Source: Hortaea werneckii (taxonomy: Eukaryota; Ascomycota; Dothideomycetes; Mycosphaerellales; Teratosphaeriaceae). Taken from it: 64,000 nt of DNA. A program made the translations under genes and the position numbers. The notes under the pieces were generated by a model. The model saw only the letters and a list, made by a program, of their open reading frames with translations, searched no databases and was not told the origin of the DNA. Where the stretch lies: contig JBAOKB010000058.1 in assembly GCA_037044905.1 (NCBI GenBank), positions 1 to 64,000 on the forward strand, given 5' to 3'. Below, piece after piece: positions 41,803 to 52,487 of this stretch; within the stretch, counting starts at the first letter, position 1; each line of letters begins with the position of its first letter.

Positions 41803-44800
41803 CTACGCCAAAACCATCCTCAACATCTCCACAAACCCGGGCATCATCTTATAACACTCCTGCACCTTGGGCTTCTCAGGCTCCCCCGCATTCCTCCTCA
41901 GAAGATCCTGATTCTTCCTTCTCCGCTTGCGTTCGGCAGCGATAGGATCCGCCGCCTCGGCCTCCTCATCACTGGAGACCTCGTCGTCGCTCTGGTCCTC
42001 CTCGAGCCCCATGTCCTGGAGATCGAGGGCATTGATGCCGAAATCCGAGGACTTGAAGCCGGCCATGCCGCTCCCACGACCACCGCCACCGGCAGCGCTG
42101 CCCCGTGGACCACCAGCGGCGACCGCTTGATCGCCCTGTGCCGTCCCGCCTGAGGCCATCTTCTGCCGCGTCTTATCCTGATGCCATCGTTTGCGGGCCA
42201 TCTGCCATTTGATGAGGGCGTTGATTTCGCGGACACATTCCTCCTTGTCGACAGCGCCACTGTCGACGCTGCCCTGGAAAAGGGCATTGACGTCCAATTT
42301 CTGGCCGCTGGGGGGACCGTTGCGGAGGAAGTCGAGGATGCCTTCGATCCAGACCATGAGCTTGTCGAAGAGACCGTTGTCGTGGATGTGGACCTCGTGG
42401 ATGAACTTGTACAGGTCGGCCTCGTGGCGCTCGCAGAGGTCGATGAAGGACTGCACGGTCTGGTTGGGGTCGGCGGAGACGTCGGCGCGTTGCGCCTTCT
42501 CGATGGTTTGGATGGCGTCGCTGGCGAAGGAGGCAAAGTCCGTGACGCTGTTGTAGACGTTGGCGGATTTGTAGACGCGCACGAGGGGCTCGTAGAAGAT
42601 GGTGAAGAGGTCGCGGAACAGGCGGAGGGTGTTGGGTTCCTCGACCATTTCGAGCATCATCTTCTTGTCGCGCTGGCGGGTGTAGAGTTTCAGGAGCTGT
42701 TTTAGTTGGGCGTACAGTTCGGCTGCATCGCGCATTTCCGGTTCGTTGACATTAGTGACAGCGTTGTCCCATGCGACGTAGGCGTTGAATGCGCGACCGA
42801 TCTGATCAGGGGAGAGCTCTGGCTGGACTTCCTCGCTTTGGAGGAGCTTGACCAGTAGATCCGTCTTTTCCTCAACCGCCTCAGTTCTGATCTTCTCCTT
42901 TACCTCATCGGGTCCGTAGGTGTAGTTTCGGATCTTTTCACAGAACACCCTGTTCTTCTCCCCGCCCTGCTTTTCCTCGTTCACCAGTCTTGCAGTCAAG
43001 CTCTCGATACTCTGTTGTAGACTCTTCACACCATCACCGACCGCATAGAGGAAAATCCGTTGCAGCAGACTTTTAGCTCCCATGGGCTGCGCCATGAACA
43101 GATCGAGTACGCTCGTCATAACGGCCGCCGGATTAGTAAAGCGGATGACCTGTTTCAAAGCTCCATAAGGAACGAGACTATGTATCCGCTTGAACTGAGC
43201 GAACAACTCAGGACTGTTGTCTTCAGCCAGGAACAAATGGTACAAGGTAGCAGCGACCTCGATCCGGAGCCACTCGGCAAACTTTCGGTACTCCGGATCC
43301 AGATCATCGAGGTGCTTCTTCTTGCGGATCTCAGCAAACAAGTCTCTCAGACCATTGCGCTCGATGACTTTCCGTCGGAAAGCCTCCATGTGCACATCCA
43401 GCTCCTTGGCACGCTGCGAGGCGATCTCATAGAAGCGCTTCTGCTCCTCGAGACGTCTCTCGTCCATGCCCTTGCGGCGCTCAATGTCGGCCATTTCATC
43501 TGCGGTCGGTGTGGTCGGGTCCCGGGTGAGGAAGTCGGTCATGGCATTTGAGTTGGCGATAGCTTCATTTTGGAGGAAGTTGCGGAGAAACGCGCGCAGG
43601 GACACGCGCTGTTCCTCGCGGAAAAGAACATGTTGGGGCTCCGAGGCTCGACGGGAGGGTGACGTGCCCCGGGTGGAGGGAGCGGGAGAATCCATAGAAG
43701 CACGAGGAGAGCCGCCGGAAGGGATGCTGAGGCTGGTACCAGAAGCGCGGGATTGCGTCCGTGAGTGACGCTTGCTCTCCCCGCCGCAAGTCCAGGAGGA
43801 GAGGTAGGATCGGAACCCACCGCCTTGAGCGGGCTCCTCAGGGACCAGCGGCTGCTGAGATGGGGCATTAGAGTCTGCAATCGACATGGACGAGATGGAT
43901 TCATCGTCGCTGTCGTCGTCTCCACCTCCGCTGTAGAGAGAGTGGGCCTTGTTCTTCCTCGGCAGCGGCGGGAGGACCTTCCCTGGCAGTTCCTGTCTTA
44001 ACCGCTTGTGCATCTTGGTAAACTCGCCAAATCTTCTCGCCACGTATATCTCGTCTTGATCCTTCCGCTTGACCCGTAGTAGGAACTCAGCATGGGCATG
44101 CTTTCTCACGTGGCGCTTGACGTTCACGGTTCGCACGCCAGCGACGTTGACATCCCACCCATTGATCTCGTGGCCGGAAGGCATATTGACCACCAGACCA
44201 GCCTCGTTGGCACCTCGGTCCACCACCTCCATCTCACTGAAGCGGATGCGCTCTTCGTAGCCACTAGCAGTAGGGATACCGGAGACCATCATGAGCTCGA
44301 CAACCTTGGTACACTTGACCGCCAGCTTGGCCCTCTTAGTCTGCTCCAGGCGATCCTCACTCGAGCTGATGCCCTTGCGTGCGAAGCTCTCGAGGAAAGT
44401 CTGGAGCTTGTCCTGCCAGAACTCCTTCTCGCGCGCCTGGTCGAGGAAAGGGAAGTTGCGCACATGGTTGACGAAGATGTATCGGAGGAGGGGCAGCTCG
44501 CTCTCAGACGGCGGGACTTCGCCAGCATCGCTGCGAAAGGGCGCACCGAAACGCTGGAGGGCGGTGGGGTGGGCAAGCTCGGAGACTTCCCAGTTGGTTT
44601 GGTGGGCAAGTAGCTCACGCTTGAGATAATGTTCCTGCTTGCCGGTGAGGACTGAGCCCGGCGGGGGCACCGACTGCGAGGTGAGAGTGCTACCGGCGGA
44701 GCGTTGGAGTTGAAGGCGTTTAGGGTCGGGATGGGAGGACGACGAGGAGGATGGATGTTGCTGTTGGGATTGCTGTTGCGATGACGACTCCATTACCGGT

Positions 44801-45060
44801 GATTCTGGCGCATCGACGAACAGCTGTTGCGAGTCAAAGGTATCTGCTCGGCTGATTGCCCCTCCCGGTGGAGGCGGCTCAGAGGAAGGGTGATCTTCCT
44901 TATATCCATTCATCATGTTATTGCTGCTGCTGCTGCTGCCGCTGCCGCCCTGTGACTCCCCATCTTGTTGCTGTTTTAGCTGCTTCCTCCCGGGAAACGG
45001 CTGCAGAGGCTCGTCTATCGTCGGTTGCCCAGGAAAGGGCTGCGCGGGCTCGTCTGCCAT
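41803..45060 (-). CDS. PX-domain lipid-binding protein, Lec1 (Ypr097w) type
   Basis: An intronless 1,085-residue protein. The N-terminal 135 residues are disordered, Ser/Gln/Pro-rich, with a repeated QPFPG motif. A PX-associated (PXB) region follows (about 145-270, including PLLRYIFVNHVRNFPFLDQ), then a PX domain (about 300-365; RRFGEFTKMHKRL is the phosphoinositide-contact segment, and LPPLPRKN the PxxP loop). A Ser-rich linker holds a likely phospho-rich insert. The C-terminal half is the DUF3818 domain, mostly helical. The acidic, Gly-rich tail ends with a conserved helix. The yeast homologue (1,073 residues) is implicated in ergosterol and lipid-droplet organisation. Domain order and length match it. 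Confidence 0.9.
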   Translation of the reverse strand: MADEPAQPFPGQPTIDEPLQPFPGRKQLKQQQDGESQGGSGSSSSSNNMMNGYKEDHPSSEPPPPGGAISRADTFDSQQLFVDAPESPVMESSSQQQSQQQHPSSSSSSHPDPKRLQLQRSAGSTLTSQSVPPPGSVLTGKQEHYLKRELLAHQTNWEVSELAHPTALQRFGAPFRSDAGEVPPSESELPLLRYIFVNHVRNFPFLDQAREKEFWQDKLQTFLESFARKGISSSEDRLEQTKRAKLAVKCTKVVELMMVSGIPTASGYEERIRFSEMEVVDRGANEAGLVVNMPSGHEINGWDVNVAGVRTVNVKRHVRKHAHAEFLLRVKRKDQDEIYVARRFGEFTKMHKRLRQELPGKVLPPLPRKNKAHSLYSGGGDDDSDDESISSMSIADSNAPSQQPLVPEEPAQGGGFRSYLSSWTCGGESKRHSRTQSRASGTSLSIPSGGSPRASMDSPAPSTRGTSPSRRASEPQHVLFREEQRVSLRAFLRNFLQNEAIANSNAMTDFLTRDPTTPTADEMADIERRKGMDERRLEEQKRFYEIASQRAKELDVHMEAFRRKVIERNGLRDLFAEIRKKKHLDDLDPEYRKFAEWLRIEVAATLYHLFLAEDNSPELFAQFKRIHSLVPYGALKQVIRFTNPAAVMTSVLDLFMAQPMGAKSLLQRIFLYAVGDGVKSLQQSIESLTARLVNEEKQGGEKNRVFCEKIRNYTYGPDEVKEKIRTEAVEEKTDLLVKLLQSEEVQPELSPDQIGRAFNAYVAWDNAVTNVNEPEMRDAAELYAQLKQLLKLYTRQRDKKMMLEMVEEPNTLRLFRDLFTIFYEPLVRVYKSANVYNSVTDFASFASDAIQTIEKAQRADVSADPNQTVQSFIDLCERHEADLYKFIHEVHIHDNGLFDKLMVWIEGILDFLRNGPPSGQKLDVNALFQGSVDSGAVDKEECVREINALIKWQMARKRWHQDKTRQKMASGGTAQGDQAVAAGGPRGSAAGGGGRGSGMAGFKSSDFGINALDLQDMGLEEDQSDDEVSSDEEAEAADPIAAERKRRRKNQDLLRRNAGEPEKPKVQECYKMMPGFVEMLRMVLA

Positions 45061-46023
45061 CCCGGCGTCGATCGTGCGGGTCTAGTGGATTGGAGTCTTG
45101 GGAAACACGCAACAGCTGGATATAGGTAGTACGGTACCTAGGTATGGGTATAATGTTTCAACGGCTGACGCCACAAGGAAGCGCGAGTATGCGCGGGCGG
45201 GTGGATTGTTTTGTGTATACACTGACGGCCTCTGCTTCTTCTTTTCCTTGCCTCTTCCGCCACCTCGAAGTAGGCAGTGTTCACATGCACAGGCGACTCA
45301 GCCAGCTTGGGTTGCGACCCCAGGAACACGCAGGCACACGGACACCGACGCGGACATGGACATGGATCAATGGACGCGCGCTCACCTGCGCCTGCACCGC
45401 ATCTGCGCACCCAGCCTGACCACCAGTGACGCAAACCCTCCCCGCCAAGCCACTGCGGTACTATAGTCCGAGGCGTCCATCTTGGCTTCCAATCTTACTC
45501 CACAGCCTCTATTGGGAAGAGGGCGAGAGATGCGTGATGGGTGAAGCTTCAAAGCTGTGTCATTATGCGCGAAAGTATACTGATATGCAATGAATGCCGG
45601 ACTAGAACGGCCGTGATTATTGTATTGCTTGAGTCCTAAAGATACAGTAACGTACATATCCCCGCCTCCCACCCTTCCATCTCCAGGAAGTTGGGCCGAG
45701 ATCTTTCATCAGCGCCCGTCCGGTCAGCCTTACCCGGGACATGTCCGGTACGGTGCGGCCGCAGCGAGAGCTGCCGGCGACCTCGTCATCGATCTGCGGC
45801 AATGGACATGGAATGCGATCCTGAATTTCGTACAGTAGAGTGGCCGTGATCTATTGACACTACCTAGGTATTCTTGAATTGACTATCACGGGCGGAGACA
45901 GACTCGTAGACATTATCCACGCGCATATCACGCTAGGTCCTTCCAGAACACCAAACACCGCCAGGCCAGTGCATAATATTTCGAACGAGTCAGAAACGGA
46001 ACCAACGGCATCTTTTCATCAAC
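45061..46023. promoter_or_regulatory. Divergent promoter with two TACCTAGGTA palindromes
   Basis: This is 963 bp between the LEC1-like gene (minus) and the zinc-ribbon gene (plus). The palindrome TACCTAGGTA is at 45135-45144, 75 bp before the LEC1-like start, and again at 45861-45870, about 155 bp before the zinc-ribbon start. Open frames within are not protein-like. Confidence 0.6.
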
Positions 46024-46380
46024 ATGGTCAAGTGCGACAGCTGCGGCGCCAACGTCGATCTTGCCAAGGGAAGCAACATGGGTATGTCGTGCCTTTGTTC
46101 CGTATTCACAATGCCCGGTTGAAATCAAACCCCCGAAGAGTGCATGCTAACCAGTCCACTGGGGATAGGTCACTGTGCCACTTGCAACAACGTACGCAAA
46201 CACCTACCTACTCATTACATGCGTCTTCCCTTATCCGTGATTGATCCGCCGTGGCTAACATTTTCCCTTTCCTTTGATGCTGTGTAGATTGTCGAGGTCA
46301 AGGAACAGCCTCAGCAGCAGCCGCAAGATGCATCCAGCAAGGCTGGTGCAGACGGTGGCAAGGAAGGAGAGAAGAAATAA
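46024..46380 (+). CDS. 57-residue zinc-ribbon protein
   Basis: Three exons, 46024-46081, 46169-46191 (23 nt) and 46288-46380, too short for ordinary ORF detection. The product starts MVKCDSCGANVDLAKG and continues GHCATCNN, so two CxxC pairs form a small zinc ribbon, followed by a Gln/Lys-rich charged tail ending in KEGEKK. Splice sites are strong (GTATGT and GTACGC donors; GATAG and GTGTAG acceptors) and both joins keep the frame. The function is unknown. The tiny size and compact ribbon suggest a binding adaptor or a ribosome- or chromatin-associated factor. Confidence 0.75.
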
Positions 46381-46992
46381 TGACAGGGCGAGCTGAAATT
46401 GAGGGTTGGCTTCGAAGATACAACCTTGATGGCAACCTGAGTCGAATTTAACCTGCGCTTTCGGTATCAAGTGCGCGAGGCTCGCATTTCTTCTCATGAC
46501 TCGTCTAATAACTCCTGGGAGAGGATACTGCCGACGTGTTGGCGCTTTATCAGATGTCAGTAGGCCCTTGTCTTCGCCTACAGAGAGCTGCTTGCCGTTC
46601 GGGCTTGATGAAATAGAACCTAGATAAACTTCGACATATTCACTTTGCAACAATAGGATCACTGCGATGCTCAATTTGCTGTAGAGAGCTATTGGGAAAC
46701 CCCGTTGCCGTTGTATCCAGCCCTTCGTATCGTACTGTATCTAGATGTGTATTGTGATACTGTACCTTATCGCCCAGAGATCCCCGCTCAACTCCTTCCA
46801 TTGCACGCGGACAGCGGACTCTTTTCCGCGCCTGCCCTCAAGCTTGAGTCGCAAAAGTGCAGCGCCCAAACATGAATTGAATTAGTCTTGTCCTTCTCTT
46901 GCGCATATCAATCCGCATATGGAATCATAGCACCATCACACCCTCCAGAGTCACCACCTCGACAGCGCTGACTCGATACCGTCCCCGCCAAA
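46381..46992. other. Intergenic, PRP4 promoter
   Basis: This is 612 bp between the zinc-ribbon gene and PRP4, same strand. Nothing recognised. Confidence 0.5.
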
Positions 46993-48891
46993 ATGTCGAT
47001 GCACCCCGCACGACAGGCCTACGTCGAGGAAGAGCAGGTAAGCCAACCCTTGAGCTATGCACATGCGACGCTTTGCGCCAAACGGTCAATGTTCACACAT
47101 TCTGCCAGCGCGAGCGCCACGACCGTTCGATGCGATATACCTGAAGCAGGTGGTTGGAACGGATGACTGATCTCTTGCGTGGCAGGAAGATGCAGGTGTC
47201 GACATTAGCAGCATTCGTGAGTAGAACCCTCGCTCCGGACTCCATTGGTTTCCACCTTCCCTTGCAAGCTCAACGCAAGAGCTAACAGACACGCCAGCGA
47301 CAAGTCATGATTACAGCATCCCTTCGCAGAGCGCCGGGGTGCCCTCACAGCAAGCCTCGTCCGTCCTGAACGAATTCGCACGAAAACGGAAAGCCGCCGG
47401 CCTCGCCGTACCGACAGATGATAAACGCGTACGGACAGAACTCCGGGCGAGAGGGGAACCGATCACACTCTTCGGCGAGCGAGCGGAAGACAGACGAGAA
47501 AGATTACGCGGCATTCTACTCACCGAGCAAGAAGGCACGGCAGACGGAGACGAAGATGAGGTTATGCGAGATGCCGCCCACGAAGGCGCAGGCGATGAGG
47601 ACGACGAGGACGAAGAAGAAGGCGAATTCTATACCGAAGGCTCCCAAGCCTTACTCCAAGCCCGGAAGGACATAGCCCGGTACAGCCTACCCCGGGCCAA
47701 ACAGCGAATAGCGCACCAACGCATCGAAAGCAGCATCCCCGTCGCAACCCACGTCCGCCACCGCAAAGCCATCCAAGACCGACTAAAAGGCTACGAGCTC
47801 TTCGGATCCCAAATCGCATCGGAGCGACCCCTAAGCATGGTCCGGTTCGCGCCCAACGGCGAAATAATCGCCTGCGGCGACTGGGGCGGTAGCCTCAAAC
47901 TGCTCTCGATGCCGAACCTCGAAAACGAAAAAGTCCTGCGCGGCCACCGGCAAATGATCGGCGGCATTTCCTGGGTCCCCGGCGCCACTCTGCCAGGAAC
48001 GACCATCAGCCCCGACAGTGTCAACCTGGCCTCCTCCGGCGGCGAAGGCGACATCCACCTCTGGTCCCTGAACCAAGATACCCCACTCGCCACTTTATCC
48101 GGGCACACCGGCCGCGTCTGCCGGACCGACATCCACCCATCCACCGCCTACCTCGCCTCCGCCAGCTACGACTACACCTGGCGGCTCTGGGACCTGGCCA
48201 CCACGACCGAACTCCTGCTGCAAGAAGGCCACAGCAAGGAAGTCTTCAACGTGTCCTTCAACGGGGACGGCTCGCTCCTCGCCTCCGCCGGTCTGGACTC
48301 CATCGGGAGAATCTGGGATCTCCGGACCGGTCGCACGGTCATGTTGCTCGAGGGCCATGTGGCGCCGATCCACGCGCTGGATTGGGGGGTCGACGGGACG
48401 CGCGTCATGACGGGCGCTGCGGATGGGTTCGCCAAGTGCTGGGATCTGAGGGCTGTGAGGGAGACGGCGAGTCTAGGCGCGCATCGGGGTGGTGTGAGTG
48501 ATATCCGGTGGTATAAGGGTGGGGGGATGGACCTTTGTCGGGGAAGATGCCGGAGATGGTGCGGAAAGGGGATGGTGGTGATGTAGAGATGGGAGGGAAC
48601 GGTGGGGAGGACGGCCATGACCGCGAGGAAACCAGCGAAGGTCCGAGGGATTCTAATGAAGCGGATCTCGTGCCCCAGCCTAAGAAATCAGGGACTTTCC
48701 TCGTCACTACGGGGTTCGACAAGGCGGTGAATATTTTCAGCGCGGACGACTGGACGTTGTGTAAGTCGCTTACGGGTCACGATGGCACGGTGTTGGCGGC
48801 GGATGTGGCGGCGGATAGTCGGTGGGTTGCCAGTTGTGGACGGGATCGGACGGTGAAGCTGTGGGGACGGGATGATGGGATGGGGATATGA
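46993..48891 (+). CDS. PRP4: U4/U6 snRNP splicing factor PRP4, with frameshift
   Basis: Exons 46993-47037, 47186-47216 and 47298-48891. The protein joins U4/U6-U5 tri-snRNP assembly. Seen: a PRP4/SFM-type N-terminal helix (residues about 45-95; VLNEFARKRKAAGLAVPTDD, then LRARGEPITLFGE), an acidic linker, a basic segment, and a seven-bladed WD40 propeller with repeated W-D/W-S ends (LASASYDYTWRLWDL, LASAGLDSIGRIWDL). Near 48524 the frame breaks: the coding sense continues one frame over at LSGKMPEMVRKG and finishes the last two blades (VTTGFDKAVNIF, VASCGRDRTVKLW). The break lies in a run of six G; one more G restores the frame. Because PRP4 is essential, a homopolymer sequencing error is likelier than a real mutation. 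Confidence 0.92.
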
Positions 48892-49355
48892 GAAGGATCT
48901 CGGCGATGGGGGGTTGAATGATCTGGGTTTGGAGTGAGGGTGGTAGACTGCAGTGTCTTTTCAGATGGCTTGCGTGGACGGAGAGTCCCTTCCCGCAGGT
49001 ACAGTGGTAGGTCCATGGAGATAGCATGCTAGGCTGTCGGCTTCGGATCGGGTCTCTGAGAGTGACGGTGGTGACAGCCTCAGAAGGGTTTGTATTCTGA
49101 GCAGCAGGCTAAAACTGTCGATAATGTCCCATCTCCATCGCGCGTAGAGGTGACGGGAGTGTATAGAAGGGGCGCCATGCAAACTCGATACAAGCTCACC
49201 CCTATACCGCATCTGACGCCGGACCCTATTTCGCTTTGTCGGAGGATGAACAGAAAGGCAAAAAGAAACAACCTCCAGGGATATGCTTTGCATGCGTGCT
49301 GCTATATGGGCCGCCCTTGGATATTCCCAGCAAAAATTCAAAAAGAGAAATCGCT
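48892..49355. other. Intergenic, nothing recognised
   Basis: This is 464 bp between PRP4 and tRNA-Phe. Short frames only. Confidence 0.5.
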
Positions 49356-49460
49356 TGCGGTCTCTGTGGATCGAACACAGTACCTCCAGATACCGCACAG
49401 AATGCTTGCTTAACCGAAGTGAACTTCAGTCTGGCGCTCTCCCAAGTGAGCTAAGACCGC
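49356..49460 (-). tRNA. tRNA-Phe (GAA) with 32-nt intron
   Basis: On the minus strand the acceptor stem GCGGTCT pairs with AGACCGC before the discriminator A. The D arm (TAGCTCACTTGGGAGAGC), anticodon arm (CCAGACTGAAG then ATCTGG) and T arm (GTGTTCGATCCACAG) are all canonical. The anticodon GAA is followed by one base and then a 32-nt intron at the standard position 37/38, leaving a 73-nt mature tRNA. Internal promoter boxes A and B are intact. Confidence 0.96.
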
Positions 49461-49787
49461 TTGCTGGGATGGTGAAGACGAATTTCTTCACGTGACATAT
49501 TTGCTCAGCTTTCAAATAATATATGATGGCTAACGTTGAGGTCGAGCTTGGATTCCGTGACGAGACGGTCATTCTCTGCCTGCGGGGAAAGCTGGAGCTG
49601 AGCGCTCTCTCGCGAACAGCTTGAACGTCATGTCTCCTCCAGTAGTCAGCTGTGTTTCCCATCCCATTCGGCCGTAGAGTAATAGAACCTCCTAAGACTA
49701 AGTATCAACCTATTCATTCACACGCATATTGACTGTTCACTACGCTGCGGAGATCATTGTTGTTGTTGTTATCGAAGGGACAGAACA
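49461..49787. other. Intergenic, tRNA upstream and promoter of next gene
   Basis: This is 327 bp between divergent tRNA-Phe and the questin-oxidase-like gene. A GTT trinucleotide run lies at 49758-49770. No gene seen. Confidence 0.5.
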
Positions 49788-51220
49788 ATGTTCCAGTTTA
49801 GGTTACCACAGATCTTCAGTAGCTTCCCGTCAGTCGGAGGAGGTGGAGCAGCGATCAGGATCCCGAAGGCGGATGTGCATGATGTGGAAGAGAGGCCAGA
49901 GAAGAGGGCGAGGGCGCTGAAACATCTGTTGAAGTGAGTGGATCCTATACGCCAGGCAGAGGAAGAGGTAGAGACAGGACAGCGAAGACCAGAATAGCTG
50001 AATATGATGATCGCAGGCACAATCACATCACCCATTCCGTCATCTATAATCACCTTCGCTTCCATAATCACGTCCCTCATATCCTCGCCTCGTCCTACAT
50101 CTTCGGAGCCGATAGCGATCAGCTGGGCGACATCTACGAGGCCGAAGGCAAACACCTCGAACCCTGGCACGACAGCCCCAGCGAGATAGCGGAGCATGAC
50201 TGGCGGGACTTTCTGGGAAAGAGAGAATACCAACGTGCCTTTGTCGATTTCTTCGAGGATCGGCTAGTGAATCTTGGCTATGACTGGCAGGCCTTACTGG
50301 ACGAGTATCTGCTCCAAGGCAAGGAGCCATTAATCAACAACCTCATATCGGGTCTCGGACACCCACTCATCCATCTCGGATACGCACAAGAGCTATCATC
50401 ACGCACCGTCGCAATCGAATCTTTAGCACTCGCCGCCTGCTTCTACAACGACTGGCACGTCTACCTCGATGACCCCCAATATACCAAACCCGCCCCGAAC
50501 CCATCCGATTCCCTCTTCACCATCCTCGACCGCGTAACGCACGACAAGACCTTCGACAACCTCGCCAGCGAGCCAGGCAGCGACAACATCCAAAAGCTCC
50601 TCTCCAACTCGGAAACGGCCAACAAAGCCCTCGAATACTGGAACGCCTGGGACCTCAAGGACCCTAAAACCCAATTCGCCGAGTCGCAAAAACTCGCCGT
50701 CGCCCTACTCGTAGCCAGCCATCCCTCCCAACCTCCCCACACCAGCAGCCGCCCCAACAACGGCACCCACGACTTCTTCCTCGTACACCTCCTGACCACC
50801 TCCCACGCCGTCCGCGTCCTCCTTCCCTTGCTGCCCACCAAACACCACATCCCGCTCGTCCGGCAATGGTGGCTCTTCACGCTCCTCGTGTACATCGCCC
50901 AGCTCCGACCCCGGATCAACATCGACCCGATCAAGCTCGTGGAACTGGAAGGCCGGGACTGGAATTGGATCCAGCAGCAAGCCCTGCAGGGCCCCTTCCG
51001 CACCGATGCCCATTTCGTGAAGGCTTTGCGGTCGATGCAAGAGGCCGGGAGGCTGTGGGGGGATGTCAATCGGTTTTTCCTTAAGGCGGCGGTGAAGTTC
51101 GCGGACGAGTTTGAGGGGTGGGGTGGTTTTGGGGTCGTGGATGGGGAGTTGGCGGAGAGTGAGGGGAGCGGGAGGAGTGGCAGGAGGTTTTCGGGGCAAG
51201 GGAATAGTTTGGAGGGATAG
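49788..51220 (+). CDS. Questin-oxidase-like protein (DUF4243)
   Basis: Exons 49788-49933 and 50017-51220 (83-bp intron, GTGAGT donor) give 449 residues. The family includes questin oxidase and AflY-type enzymes that carry out Baeyer-Villiger-like ring cleavage of anthraquinones, plus many paralogues of unknown substrate. Family landmarks: NHLRFHNHVPHILASSYIFGA near the N-terminus, WRDFLGKREYQRAFVDFFEDRL, LISGLGHPLIHLGYA with its conserved His residues, and FFLVHLLTTSHAVRVLLP. There is no polyketide synthase or other pathway gene near, so a role in pigment or toxin synthesis is not supported. The Gly/Ser-rich last 25 residues are probably disordered. Confidence 0.88.
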
Positions 51221-51752
51221 TTGATGAGGGAGGGTTTTCGGGTTGTGGGGTTTGAGTGGGCATCGGGATTGTTTGGTTTGGCATGATTGGGGTTTGGGTA
51301 GGATTTGGTGGTATGGAGTTGGTTGGAGTTAAGGGGAACTGGTGGAGTAAGAGGTATTTTGGTTGATCGGAGGGCGGAGGAAGATAATTGAATGGTTTGC
51401 ATGTGAGATACGATGAACGAAGTATCATGTTCCCCAAGACACATGTCGTGCGTTTACGCTTCCATGGCCGCATCACGAGGCCCATGACCTTACCTGCTTT
51501 GACAGGATCTGACACGTCCAGCCACTATGCATTCACGTGCTTTGTTGCGAACAATAAACCTTGCAGCAGTAGCAAACACATATCCACAAGGTAGGCACAT
51601 GAGACTTTCCTGCAGCGTCGTTGCTTATATTCCGTCACAAGCCCTTTCCTCATTCACTATCCAGCAAATTCCTGACCCGAGGCATTCGCCACCCGGCTTA
51701 TTGTCCTCGCAAGATCAATAGCGCGCATCAGGCACCAACCAACAGAAAAGAA
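51221..51752. other. Intergenic, nothing recognised
   Basis: This is 532 bp with a strongly G-rich plus strand at 51221-51380, continuing the bias of the preceding gene's end. No gene seen. Confidence 0.5.
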
Positions 51753-52487
51753 ATGGCTCGAACAAGTCCGACTCCTCCCAAACAAAACAACTCGGACACC
51801 AAAAGTCCCCTCATCATGGATCCAAAACCAGTCCAATTGAAACCGACTTCCGACTTCGCGAGAGCCATGAGGAGACTGCCCCTGGAAAGACTGAACTTCA
51901 CCCTGAACAACCAGGATCCAGGTCCCAAACACGAATGGTGGCTCGAAGACGCACCGGCAACTCTCCAAGTAAAACCTTCCCTTCCCTTTTACCTATCCTT
52001 CCCCCATCACCCCACGCCGTTCTCTGAGAACCCTCCCCATCAACACACTTCAAACCACACAACCCCAACCCCATCCAAAACTAATATCAAGTCTGACAAA
52101 ATGTAGGACCTCATCTCAACCTCCGTCCCAGACACAACCCCAGCCCCGCTCTACTGCGGCCCACCGATAGGCTTCGCCGCGTATCTAGTCCAGCATACCG
52201 ATCCGCTCACGCAGAAGCAGACGACGAGTACGTTGGGGACGGTGAAAGCGCCGCGGCCGGTGCTGCGGGTCGCGTGTCAGGCGGAGAAGTGTTTGACGTG
52301 TCGGCCGGGGATGGGGGGTAGAGGTTTGAGGAGGATGGGAGGGGAGGGGGATGGGGAGGCGAAGAGGGATGGGGGGGAGATGGGAGAGCAGAGGGAGGGT
52401 GGGGGTTGGAAGAGGGGGTTTGGGGATGGGGTAGAGGAAGGTGGGGGGTGGGAGGATGAGGGGAAGGCGGTGGGGAAGGCGGTGTGA
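51753..52487 (+). CDS. Hypothetical protein, 198 residues
   Basis: Exons 51753-51968 and 52107-52487 (138-bp intron ending ATGTAG). The first 115 or so residues look like a folded domain with WWLEDAPATLQ, then a segment with YCGPPIGFAAYLVQHTDPL and Cys residues in CQAEKCLTCRPG. The remaining 70 residues are Gly/Glu/Arg-rich and low-complexity, matching a strongly G-biased plus strand. No known family is recognised. Both exons join in phase, and the domain boundaries support the splice, but expression is unproven. Confidence 0.6.

Noticed and set aside
42181..42705. 174-codon plus-strand frame rich in Val and Asp
   Set aside because: Antisense shadow of the LEC1-like gene, produced by its high-GC codons.
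48495..48545. An intron to explain the PRP4 frame change
   Set aside because: The only GT-AG pair that works would be 36 bp, shorter than any intron in this window (50 bp or more).
49788..51220. Secondary-metabolite cluster around the questin-oxidase-like and DUF1772 genes
   Set aside because: The two genes are 31 kb apart among housekeeping genes and no polyketide synthase, peptide synthetase or pathway regulator is present.
50461..51444. 327-codon minus-strand frame
   Set aside because: Antisense of the questin-oxidase-like gene.
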